Assembly (NCBI GenBank): GCA_905215815.1
Contig: CAJMRN010000016.1
Span: forward strand, 1-27,054
Reading direction: 5' to 3'
DNA length: 27,054 nucleotides
Source: an uncultured bacterium
Lineage (GTDB): Bacteria > Actinomycetota > Coriobacteriia > Coriobacteriales > Coriobacteriaceae
Part shown: one piece after another, positions 15,917-23,451 of the stretch
How positions within the stretch are numbered: position 1 is the first letter of the stretch
Layout: each line of letters begins with the position of its first letter
The notes under the pieces: generated by a model
Seen by the model: only the letters and a program-made list of their open reading frames with translations
Told to the model about the DNA's origin: nothing
Databases searched by the model: none
Translations under genes and position numbers: made by a program

Positions 15917-17230
15917 TTAACGCGCCGGCGAGACCACGAGCAGCGCGTCGTGCTCAAAGGGATGCTGGGCCACGCGCACGGTGCCGTCACCGTTGTCGCG
16001 GACGGGCAGCTTGGCGATGCGCTTGTCCTCCATGTCGAGGACCGTCGCCGTCCAGTCGCGCGCACCGTCGAGCTTAAACTTGAGCGCCGTGGTACGCGGC
16101 AGGTACGTGACGACGCGATCGCCAACGCGCGCCACACGAATGGCCTCGCGCGCGTCATCGAGCAGCTCCTGCGCCGGAACCACGGCAAGTGCGTCATCGC
16201 CAGCCGTAGCGCCCAGGCCGGCAAGCACATGCTCGATCGCGCCAAAGTCCCAAACGCCCGCAAACTGCAGGCACTCCTGCCAGCGGAACGGCATATCGAA
16301 GCCCTCGCCCAGCACCGAGCCCTGGCTCTTGCTGGTCTGCCAGTTCCAAACGCCGTGCGCGCCATAGGTCACACCTGCACTGGCGCCGGCGAGGATCGAC
16401 GACCACACGCTCGCGCGGCAGTCCTGCGCGGTGAACCGCCAGTACACGTTGCGCGAGGCGCCCATCTGCTCGTAACAGGGCTCGGAGTTGACCATCGGCT
16501 TTTTGGGATAGTTGGCGATAAAGTCCTGCGGCAGGCGCCAGGCCTCGGGCTGGCCCTCGTAGTTGTGGCCGGGCTGGAACATGTAGAAGTCCAGGCGGTC
16601 CAGGTACTGCAACGGAATGGTGCGGTTGCCGCGGTTGATATGCATGGTGCGCAACGCTTCGGGCGCGCGCTTGACAACTTCGTCGAGGGCATCCTCGTAA
16701 TAGGCGATCGCCTCGTCGCTGGTAAAGTCGGTATCGCCCGTCACCACATAGACGGGGTCGAACTCGCCCAGGTTCTCGACGACGCGGGCAACGTGGGCAC
16801 GGACCTCCTCGCGCGGCATAACCTCGGCACCGCAACGCTCAGCAATCTTGGCGCCCCAGGTACCGGGCACGTAGTTGCACCACATAAGCACGAGTGCCGG
16901 ACGAATGCCGTGCTCGACGGCAGCGCGGCACATGGCAGCAGCACGGTCCCAGTACGCCTGGTTGGGACGGGACCAATCGAAATGCACGCCGTCCTCGCTG
17001 GCATAGGGCCAAATGCCCAGATCGGGACAGCAGCGGTCCCACTGCGGCAGCGTGTTGATCTGCAGCACGTTCATGCCCTGCTCGGCGCGACGGGTCAGAT
17101 AGTAGTCCCAATCGGCCTCGGTAATGCTCGTAAACGCGCTCCAGCACGTATCGGCAAACCAAAAGAACGGTTTGCCCTCGCACAAAAAGCCGTCCTGACG
17201 ACCGTTAACGGTCAGCTTTCCCAAACTCAT
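15917..17230 (-). CDS. GH140-like glycosidase (DUF4038, apiosidase-type)
   Basis: The protein is 437 aa with no signal peptide. The N-terminus GKPFFWFADTCWSAF (19-33) is the opening of the DUF4038 barrel. The acidic pair is probably Asp166 in YVVTGDTDF and Glu250 in KPMVNSEPCYEQMG, by analogy with the Asp/Glu pair of GH140 apiosidases. A C-terminal beta domain (about 355-437) is of the kind called putative collagen-binding. GH140 members release apiose from rhamnogalacturonan-II; the substrate here is unknown. The ATG at 17230 has AAAGGG at good spacing. The ATG 6 nt upstream sits against that same site and longer starts are unsupported. It lies 210 bp downstream of the PTS EIIBC, beyond a possible terminator. 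Confidence 0.82.
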   Translation of the reverse strand: MSLGKLTVNGRQDGFLCEGKPFFWFADTCWSAFTSITEADWDYYLTRRAEQGMNVLQINTLPQWDRCCPDLGIWPYASEDGVHFDWSRPNQAYWDRAAAMCRAAVEHGIRPALVLMWCNYVPGTWGAKIAERCGAEVMPREEVRAHVARVVENLGEFDPVYVVTGDTDFTSDEAIAYYEDALDEVVKRAPEALRTMHINRGNRTIPLQYLDRLDFYMFQPGHNYEGQPEAWRLPQDFIANYPKKPMVNSEPCYEQMGASRNVYWRFTAQDCRASVWSSILAGASAGVTYGAHGVWNWQTSKSQGSVLGEGFDMPFRWQECLQFAGVWDFGAIEHVLAGLGATAGDDALAVVPAQELLDDAREAIRVARVGDRVVTYLPRTTALKFKLDGARDWTATVLDMEDKRIAKLPVRDNGDGTVRVAQHPFEHDALLVVSPAR

Positions 17231-17275
17231 CTGCATGCCCTTTCGTTTGATAAAGGAGTTGCGAACCGGCAGATT

Positions 17276-17300
17276 CTTTCGCGGTAACCCCGCGCGAAAG
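17276..17300 (-). other. Leader hairpin upstream of the GH140-like gene
   Basis: CTTTCGCG (17276-17283) and CGCGAAAG (17293-17300) form a perfect 8-bp inverted repeat with a 9-nt loop, 46 bp upstream of the start codon. It may be an operator or a leader hairpin; nothing more can be said. Confidence 0.45.
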
Positions 17301-17366
17301 CCCCTGGCGCTTAGCAAGCCCCGGCGAGTAGGCGCCGCGCGCCCCCAATCAGTCTACCTTGTAAGA

Positions 17367-17400
17367 AGGGCCCCGCCGGGCTTGCGCCTGACGGGGCCCT
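17367..17400 (-). terminator. Probable terminator of the PTS EIIBC gene
   Basis: AGGGCCCCG (17367-17375) pairs with CGGGGCCCT (17392-17400) around a 16-nt loop that can itself pair. On the minus strand it is followed by TTCTTA, a weak T-run, so read-through into the GH140-like gene is possible. Confidence 0.65.
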
Positions 17401-17440
17401 GTCGTATAGGTAAGGTCGTATGCGTCCGAATGGTTTGGCC

Positions 17441-18868
17441 TTAGGCCTCCATCTCGGCGAGCTCCTCCTTGGAGAAGCCAGTGGCAAAGACGACGGCAGC
17501 GGCGATGACAAAGGAGATTGCCATACCGACGATAGCCCAGACGGTGTTCATCTGGCCACCCTGCAGGTAGTTGGTGAAGACCAGGAAGTTGGAGGCACCG
17601 CCGGCCAGGTAGTAGGTAACACCCATGAGGCCGGAGAACACAGCGCCGATAGCACCGCCGATAAACATACCGAGCATGGTGCGACGGAAGCGCATGAGGA
17701 TACCGAAGAGTGCGGGCTCGGTGACGCCGCCGGCGATGGCGGAGATGACGTAACCCAGAGCAAGACCCTTCTCGTCGGGGTTCCTCATCTTGAGGAAGGC
17801 ACCGAAGGCGCAGCCCCAGACAGCGGCCATAGCGCAGTTGGTGGAAACGAAGACGAAGGGATCGTAGCCGGCAGCGATGATCTGAACCTGAGCGAGCAGG
17901 ATGACGGGCATGTGCATGCCGCAGACCACGAAGAGCTGCCAGAAGGCGCCGAGGATGGCCATGACGATCAGGATACCGATACCGCCAAGGTCAGCAAGAC
18001 CAAAGAGGGCGTTGGCGATGAGGCTGCCGATCTCGTTGCCGATCGGGGCAAGGACGATGAAGGCGATGGGGATGGTGACGATCATGGTGCAGAACGGCGT
18101 GAAGACCGTGGACAGCACGTCGGGCATGACCTTCTTAAAGAACTTCTCGACAAAGTACAGGACCGGCACCGAGAGGATGATCGGCAGGACGGACTGCTGG
18201 TAGTTGGCAGCGGCGATCTGGATGCCGTAGACGGAGATGATTCCGCCACCCTCCTGAGTCGCGACACTCACGACGGACGGGGCCATGAGAGCACCGCCGA
18301 GGAGCATGCCCAGAACCGGAGAGGCGCCGAGCTTCTTAGCAGCGGCATAGCCCAGGTAAATGGGGATAAAGGTAAACGTGGCCTCGTACAGGGTGGTGTA
18401 GAGGAACGTGTAGGTCGGATCGGTATCGGAGAGAACGCCGAGCATAGTGGGACCGAGGACCGCGGCGATGGTGCGGAACAGACCGCCGGCCATGAGCAGC
18501 GGGATCAGCTGGGTCATGGAGCCCGACAGATAGTCGAGGATGATGTTGGGCAGGTTCTTGAGCTCGAACTTCTCCTTAGGAGCGTCGAGGTTCTCGTCGA
18601 CCGCGGCACCCTGCTTGACGCCGGACATGGCGACGAACTCGGCGAGCACCTTGGGCACGTTCTGGCCGATGATGACCTGGAGCTGGCTGCCGGCGAACTG
18701 GCAACCCAGAACACCCTTGACCTTCTTGATCTTCTCCACGTCGGCCTTGCTGTTATCCTTGAGCGTCAGACGCAGGCGCGTCATGCAGTTGGTGGCGACG
18801 GCAACATTCTCCGCACCGCCCACGAGCTCGAGGACATCGGTGGCAATCTGCTTGTTATCTACTGCCAT
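17441..18868 (-). CDS. PTS EIIBC, glucose/beta-glucoside superfamily, without EIIA
   Basis: The protein is 475 aa. EIIB is N-terminal (about 1-85), with the phospho-accepting Cys28 in TNCMTRLRLTLKD. A linker (86-105) leads to the EIIC membrane domain (about 106-465), with about ten hydrophobic segments, CGMHMP (316-321) and the signature GVTEPALFG (381-389). It transports and phosphorylates a sugar, probably a beta-glucoside or related disaccharide; the exact specificity is not visible. No EIIA domain is fused, so a separate EIIA such as 985-1521 is needed. The ATG at 18868 has GGAGGGG 5-6 nt upstream; the ATG at 18883 lacks one. It is divergent from the esterase across an operator-rich region, and no sigma-70 -35 box is evident, so an activator may be needed. 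Confidence 0.92.
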   Translation of the reverse strand: MAVDNKQIATDVLELVGGAENVAVATNCMTRLRLTLKDNSKADVEKIKKVKGVLGCQFAGSQLQVIIGQNVPKVLAEFVAMSGVKQGAAVDENLDAPKEKFELKNLPNIILDYLSGSMTQLIPLLMAGGLFRTIAAVLGPTMLGVLSDTDPTYTFLYTTLYEATFTFIPIYLGYAAAKKLGASPVLGMLLGGALMAPSVVSVATQEGGGIISVYGIQIAAANYQQSVLPIILSVPVLYFVEKFFKKVMPDVLSTVFTPFCTMIVTIPIAFIVLAPIGNEIGSLIANALFGLADLGGIGILIVMAILGAFWQLFVVCGMHMPVILLAQVQIIAAGYDPFVFVSTNCAMAAVWGCAFGAFLKMRNPDEKGLALGYVISAIAGGVTEPALFGILMRFRRTMLGMFIGGAIGAVFSGLMGVTYYLAGGASNFLVFTNYLQGGQMNTVWAIVGMAISFVIAAAVVFATGFSKEELAEMEA

Positions 18869-18974
18869 GGGACCCCTCCCCATATCATCGTGTGCCTACC
18901 CGTTTGGACGTAGGCACGCCTTTGACCCGGCGACTATAACCCCTTACGGCTGCCGAGCCCTTGGATACGCTGTC

Positions 18975-19016
18975 GTAAACAATCTGTTTACTGAACGTTT
19001 ACAGCACTTAGTTTAC
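18975..19016. promoter_or_regulatory. Cluster of GTTTAC half-sites upstream of EIIBC
   Basis: GTAAACAATCTGTTTAC (18975-18991) is an inverted repeat of 7 bp with a 3-nt spacer. GTTTAC recurs at 18997-19002 and 19011-19016. The cluster lies about 110-150 bp upstream of the EIIBC start. It is probably a regulator binding array; which regulator is unknown. Confidence 0.55.
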
Positions 19017-19206
19017 ACGCAGCGTTGAATTTGTGGCAGTTTTGCCGTTTGCAGTCCGGTGAACGGTAGGAAATCGGGGGTGAGCGTATCTGAACGGCGG
19101 TAAATCGTCTCTTTGCCTATGTATTGATATATGGCTATTTACGTGGGATTTTACTTTGAGCGGCCTCTCAATAGCCTGTTAGCTCATCAATAAAACCCCA
19201 GATAGA

Positions 19207-19232
19207 AACTACTAAACATATGTTTAGTAGTT
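19207..19232. promoter_or_regulatory. 26-bp perfect palindrome upstream of the esterase
   Basis: A perfect palindrome centred on CATATG has the core ACTAAACATATGTTTAGT. The core is nearly repeated at 19296-19309. It is a probable operator for the esterase and/or EIIBC. The rest of the 490-bp gap (18869-19358) has AT-rich stretches but no clear gene. Confidence 0.65.
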
Positions 19233-19295
19233 CACTGCGTGTTCGATTATGCCGTTTACCGAGTTCATCTGCTTGTTCCACAACTCTGCATTAAA

Positions 19296-19309
19296 CTAAA
19301 CATGTTTAG
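19296..19309. promoter_or_regulatory. 14-bp palindrome, second operator of the esterase
   Basis: CTAAACATGTTTAG is a perfect palindrome. It shares both half-sites with 19207-19232 but lacks two central bases. It lies 50 bp upstream of the esterase start, where it could overlap a promoter or the leader. Confidence 0.6.
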
Positions 19310-19358
19310 ATTGTATTGCCGCGATTGTTTAGCACGCGCGGCGCAAGGGAGGCAGCTC

Positions 19359-20696
19359 ATGGAACTCAGATCGTGTACCTACGCAACCGTCACCACCTTG
19401 GGCGACTTTGGCCCCTGGATCAGCAAGGTCGTTCTCGACCTGCCCTGCACCGTGCGCGCCAACGATGTCGATGCGAACACTTTCCATATATATGTAGAGC
19501 GTCACGAGCGCACGGGCGAGATCCTGATGCGCAAGGAGCACGGCGCCGACCATGCCGCGCCCTCCGTGGGTTACATCGACGTTCTCGCCGCGTATCCGTG
19601 TGACGAGAACGGCCGCAAGCTCGCCGTGGGCACCCATGTGGCACTCGAGGTCGCCGAGCAGCGCCTGACCAAAAAGATCGAAGGCGGCGTCATGGGCTCG
19701 CGCATGCTCGATGACCAGCTGCACATCACGCAGCTCGCGGCTCTTCCCGGCAACGACGGCGACGACCCCACCTGCGGCCTGGTCTTCGATACCTGTCGCG
19801 GCGACATCTGCCCCGCACTCAAGGGCTGGAGCAATGCCGTACAAAAGACCGCCATTGATGGCATCGCGCTCGAGTACGGCTTCTTTGAGCCCAGCTTTAA
19901 GGCAGAGGACTCGGCCTGCTTCAATCCCTTCGCGCCCGAGGCCACGGTCGTGCCCCAAAAGGCCCCGCTCGTGGTGTACCTACACGGCGCCGGCGAAGGC
20001 AAGGGCGCCACACAGGGCGAAGGCGCCACGCGCGCCTATACCGGCAACCGCGTGACAGCCATTAGCCAGGGGCAAATCCAGCGCTACTTTGGCGGCTTTG
20101 CCTGGGTGCTCGTGCCGCAGTCTCCGACGTTTTGGATGGACAACGGCGTCGAGCAGCTCGGTCGCTCCAACCAGAGCATCTACTCCCCCGTACTCAAAGC
20201 GCTCATTGACGAGTTTGTCGCCGAGTATGCCGAGCGTATCGACACCGACCGCATCGTAATCGCTGGCCTTTCCAACGGCGGCTTTATGACCCTGCGCCTG
20301 TGCGCCGACTACCCCGATTTCTTCGCCGCGGGCCTTCCCTGCTGTGCCCCGTGGTACAACGCCACGGACGAGGACGTAGCCGCGCTCGCCAAGACGCCGC
20401 TGTGGTTTACGCACTCCAAGGGCGACGAGCTCGTGCCGCCGCAACAGACCGTGCTGCCGCTCACGGCGCGCCTGCGTGACGCCGGAGCCAACGTGCACCT
20501 CACCTACTTTAGCCATGTCGAGGACCTGACCGGGCGCTATCGCGAGGCCGACGGCTCGCCCAAGAAGACGTTCAACCACGGCGTGTGGATCCACCAATTC
20601 AACGACCTGTGTTATCAAGACTTCGACGGGGGTAACGTACTCATCGACGGCGAGCCGGTGGGCTGCTGGGAGTGGTCGGCCAGAGTTTCGAGGTAA
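19359..20696 (+). CDS. Alpha/beta-hydrolase esterase with N-terminal Ig-like domain
   Basis: The protein is 445 aa, without signal peptide. Residues about 1-180 are beta-rich and resemble the N-terminal Ig-like domain of EstA-type esterases. The hydrolase domain follows, with the oxyanion segment VVYLHGAGEGK (205-215). The nucleophile is Ser305 in GLSNGG, the acid is probably Asp356 in HSKGDELV, and the base is His407 in FNHGVW. It is a member of the prolyl-oligopeptidase/PHB-depolymerase-like group and may deacylate acetylated or feruloylated sugars (inference). The ATG at 19359 is chosen because GGGAGG lies 7 nt upstream; the frame is open upstream through the operator region but without a ribosome site. 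It is divergent from PTS EIIBC. Confidence 0.85.
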   Translation: MELRSCTYATVTTLGDFGPWISKVVLDLPCTVRANDVDANTFHIYVERHERTGEILMRKEHGADHAAPSVGYIDVLAAYPCDENGRKLAVGTHVALEVAEQRLTKKIEGGVMGSRMLDDQLHITQLAALPGNDGDDPTCGLVFDTCRGDICPALKGWSNAVQKTAIDGIALEYGFFEPSFKAEDSACFNPFAPEATVVPQKAPLVVYLHGAGEGKGATQGEGATRAYTGNRVTAISQGQIQRYFGGFAWVLVPQSPTFWMDNGVEQLGRSNQSIYSPVLKALIDEFVAEYAERIDTDRIVIAGLSNGGFMTLRLCADYPDFFAAGLPCCAPWYNATDEDVAALAKTPLWFTHSKGDELVPPQQTVLPLTARLRDAGANVHLTYFSHVEDLTGRYREADGSPKKTFNHGVWIHQFNDLCYQDFDGGNVLIDGEPVGCWEWSARVSR

Positions 20697-20706
20697 CCAT
20701 CCCATC

Positions 20707-20833
20707 GGGGGCCCTGACCTTTAGTTTTGTAAACGTCCTCGCGCCTGAGCCCCGCTTATCCTGCTCCTTCGGAGCATCGGATAAGCGGGGCCCGCGCTGC
20801 GGAATGTTTACAAAACTAAAGGTCAGGGCCCCC
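20707..20833. repeat. 127-bp nested inverted repeat with 28-bp perfect arms
   Basis: The arms 20707-20734 and 20806-20833 are perfectly complementary over 28 bp. Inside is a second stem of 13 bp, GCCCCGCTTATCC with GGATAAGCGGGGC, topped by TGCTCC/GGAGCA around TTC. It begins 11 bp after the esterase stop. It could act as a very strong terminator or be a small non-autonomous mobile element. No target duplication or T-run is seen. Confidence 0.75.
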
Positions 20834-20962
20834 TAAGTTAACGTTGTTCGAAACGCTGGCCGGGCGCTTCCGGCAGCACGCCGGGTCGGTGGCGGTGAGG
20901 GCGTGGGTCCCGTCTTGCCTTGCGCGTAACTGGCTAAATTGATTTTGATTGGAGCTGTTCCT

Positions 20963-22474
20963 ATGTCCCAGAAGTTGACTCGGGTGATTGTTACTACCGA
21001 TATGGAAGTCGACGATATGAACTCGCTCGTTCATTTGGCTCTGTATCTCAACTTACTTGATGTTCAGGCTGTGGTGTATACGGCTTCGCAGTATCACTTT
21101 CTTGGGGATGGGGTTCATACGCTGGGCGAGGTGAATTCGCATTGGCGGACCAAAGGGCGTCGCTCTTATGAGTGGGCTGTTGTGCCTCATGAGCCCGATC
21201 CGCTGGCCGGCGAGCTTCGTGAATATCGACCGTTTCCCGAGCATTGGATTGAGAGTCTCTGGAGTAATGAATATGCCCAGGCTTGGCCGCAGTTGCAAGC
21301 GAATGCGGGCGCTGCCGGTGAGCCGCCGTTTCCCACGCCTACCCAGATGATCGAGCGCACCTTTGTGGGAAATGCTGCCTTTGAGGGCGATGTGACTGAG
21401 GAAACTGAGGGGTCTCGCGTAATTGCTCAGGCAATTTTGGATGATGATCCGCGTACGTTATGGCTGCTCAGCTGGGGTGGCATGAACACCATCGTTCGCG
21501 CCCTCATGAGTATTGCCGAGCGTTATCGCGCCACGCCCGAATGGCCCGTCGTACAGCAGCGGGTCTATCGCAAGGTACGCGTGATGGGAGTCGCCGATGG
21601 CATAGGGCAGGACAACTCATGGCTCGACCATGGGCGTGAGCTCTTTCCCGAGCTCATCTTTTGGCGCGTGCCCTATATGTATGGCGGCTATGTCGACGCC
21701 AAGATGGCTCAGCCCGATACGCTGCCGCTGTTTAAGGCTCCTTGGCCCGAGCAGAATCTCACGCAGGACAACGGCCCCCTCATGGCACGCTATATGCTCT
21801 ATGGCGATGGTAAGGTCTACGAAAACGAGCCCGAGCGCTTTCAGTTTGGCAAGCATGCCCGTCTGGATTGGGGTCTAGAAGGTATGCCCGCGATGCAGTT
21901 TGAGCGCGGCGACTTTATGGCCGAAGGCGACAGCATGACCTATATTCCGCTGCTGCCGTTTGGCCTGCGCGGTATCGATAACCGCGGCTTCGATACGCTG
22001 CTCGGCCGCATGTTTCTTGATGGGCACCCCGATGCGGACGCACCCGCCGGTTTTGCCGCCATCGGCACGCCCGCAGGCAACAACCCCAATCCCTATCTGC
22101 GCGCCTATCAGGAAGACTTTGCCGCCCGCGCGCAATGGTGCGCCCATGATCCGGCAGCCTGCTCGCATCCGGCATATGTTGTCGAGGTCACGGCCGACTG
22201 CAGCGCTACAGCCAGCGAGCGCGTCACCCTTGCAGCGACCATCGTCGACCCCGACGGCAAGGGCTTTGATGCACATTGGGATGTCGCCGTGGACCCGTCG
22301 AGCTATGCAGGCGCGCAGGATCTTTCGCTGTGGCAGGAATGCACGGTGAGCACCGCTTTTATCGTGCCTGCCGACGCGCAGCCCGGCGACCGCTTCGTGT
22401 TCACCCTTACCGTGCAGACGCGCGCCGAGCGTCCCTGCAGCCGCTACGCCCAAGTTGCCGTGACCGTGGCATAG
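20963..22474 (+). CDS. DUF1593 protein (nucleoside hydrolase-like fold)
   Basis: The protein is 503 aa with no signal peptide. The N-terminus VIVTTDMEVDDMNSLVHLALY contains the acidic cluster (Asp13, Glu15, Asp17, Asp18) that aligns with the calcium-binding DxDxxxDD of nucleoside hydrolases. DUF1593 proteins keep the fold but have diverged elsewhere and are often found with glycan-degrading genes. The C-terminal part (about 410-503) is a beta-sandwich typical of this family. The activity is unknown; cleavage of an N- or O-glycosidic bond is plausible. The ATG at 20963 has GGAG 8 nt upstream. The first 500 bases use many T-ending codons, unlike the neighbouring genes. Confidence 0.82.
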   Translation: MSQKLTRVIVTTDMEVDDMNSLVHLALYLNLLDVQAVVYTASQYHFLGDGVHTLGEVNSHWRTKGRRSYEWAVVPHEPDPLAGELREYRPFPEHWIESLWSNEYAQAWPQLQANAGAAGEPPFPTPTQMIERTFVGNAAFEGDVTEETEGSRVIAQAILDDDPRTLWLLSWGGMNTIVRALMSIAERYRATPEWPVVQQRVYRKVRVMGVADGIGQDNSWLDHGRELFPELIFWRVPYMYGGYVDAKMAQPDTLPLFKAPWPEQNLTQDNGPLMARYMLYGDGKVYENEPERFQFGKHARLDWGLEGMPAMQFERGDFMAEGDSMTYIPLLPFGLRGIDNRGFDTLLGRMFLDGHPDADAPAGFAAIGTPAGNNPNPYLRAYQEDFAARAQWCAHDPAACSHPAYVVEVTADCSATASERVTLAATIVDPDGKGFDAHWDVAVDPSSYAGAQDLSLWQECTVSTAFIVPADAQPGDRFVFTLTVQTRAERPCSRYAQVAVTVA

Positions 22475-22515
22475 CAAGGACGGCACCCACATTCGGCATG
22501 GAGCGTCCCCAACTG

Positions 22516-22546
22516 CCACTCATTTAAGTACGTCCCCAATGAGTGG
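22516..22546 (+). repeat. Hairpin repeat, family 1, copy 3
   Basis: CCACTCATT (22516-22524) pairs perfectly with AATGAGTGG (22538-22546) around the loop TAAGTACGTCCCC. Partial relatives of the loop, GTCCCCAACTG and GTCCCCAGCGAC, lie on either side (22505-22515 and 22556-22567). Confidence 0.78.
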
Positions 22547-22689
22547 CCGAAGGGTGTCCCCAGCGACTAGTCAAAATGGGCCATGTGTCCCAGTTGTGGA
22601 GGCTCGTTGAGCCGTCTGGGTATCGTGAAAGATCGCGCACTCCCCCATCATCAAAAGTGACACACGCTACCTGTTGATGGGAGGCAGCC

Positions 22690-23427
22690 ATGGGCTTCTT
22701 TGACAAGATGTTCGAGAAGAAAGAGTGCGCGATTTGCGGTACCGAGCTGGGACTTCTCGGCAAGACCAAGATCAACGAAGGCTACCTGTGCAAAGAGTGC
22801 GCCGGAAAGCTCTCCCCCTACTTCCACGGCTATCGCTCCAGCACCGCGGACGATATCCGTGAGCAGCTCGCCTACCGCGAGGCCAATGCCGAACGCCTGG
22901 CGTCGTTCAACCCCACGCGCACGCTCTCTGCCGGGCGAACCAACATCATGCTCGATGAGGACGCGGGCCTGCTGATCATCACTTCGCAGAGCCGCTGGCG
23001 CGACGCCAATCCCGACATCATCGAGTTCTCGCAGGTACTCGGCTGCGATATGGATATCGACGAGCATCGCACCGAGATCTATCGCGAGACCAAGGACGGC
23101 GAGCGCGAGAGCTACAACCCGCCGCGCTATGACCTGGATTACGACTTTAATCTGACCATCCACGTCAACACGCCGTACTTTACCGAGATCAACCTGCGCG
23201 TGAACGACTCCACCATCGACCAGCGCGGTTCCATCGAATACCGCGAGGCCAAGCGCCAGGCAACCGAGGTCCGCGACGCGCTGGTGCAGCTGCGTCAGGA
23301 GACGCGCGACAGCGTCGTGGCCGCTAAGGCCCCCAAGACCGCGGTCACCTGCCCCTTCTGCGGTGCAACCACCATTCCCGATGCCAGCGGGCGCTGCGAA
23401 TACTGCGGCGGCGCCATCGGCGCATAG
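22690..23427 (+). CDS. DUF4428 zinc-ribbon protein
   Basis: The protein is 245 aa and soluble. An N-terminal zinc-binding module has cysteines at 13, 16, 34 and 37 (CAIC...CKEC, followed by AGKLSPYF), which fits DUF4428. The middle (about 75-185) is beta-rich and may be a PH-like domain. A short helix leads to a C-terminal zinc ribbon with cysteines 221, 224, 236 and 239. The ATG at 22690 has GGGAGG 5 nt upstream. It is the first of four co-directional genes with gaps of 24, 48 and 79 bp. The function is unknown; the repeated zinc ribbons in three successive proteins suggest a shared assembly. Confidence 0.85.
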   Translation: MGFFDKMFEKKECAICGTELGLLGKTKINEGYLCKECAGKLSPYFHGYRSSTADDIREQLAYREANAERLASFNPTRTLSAGRTNIMLDEDAGLLIITSQSRWRDANPDIIEFSQVLGCDMDIDEHRTEIYRETKDGERESYNPPRYDLDYDFNLTIHVNTPYFTEINLRVNDSTIDQRGSIEYREAKRQATEVRDALVQLRQETRDSVVAAKAPKTAVTCPFCGATTIPDASGRCEYCGGAIGA

Positions 23428-23451
23428 CCTCCGGCAGCGAAAGGACCGATC

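Noticed and set aside
18869..18960. TATAGT as a -10 box for EIIBC
   Set aside because: No acceptable -35 lies 16-18 nt upstream, so I do not call a promoter.
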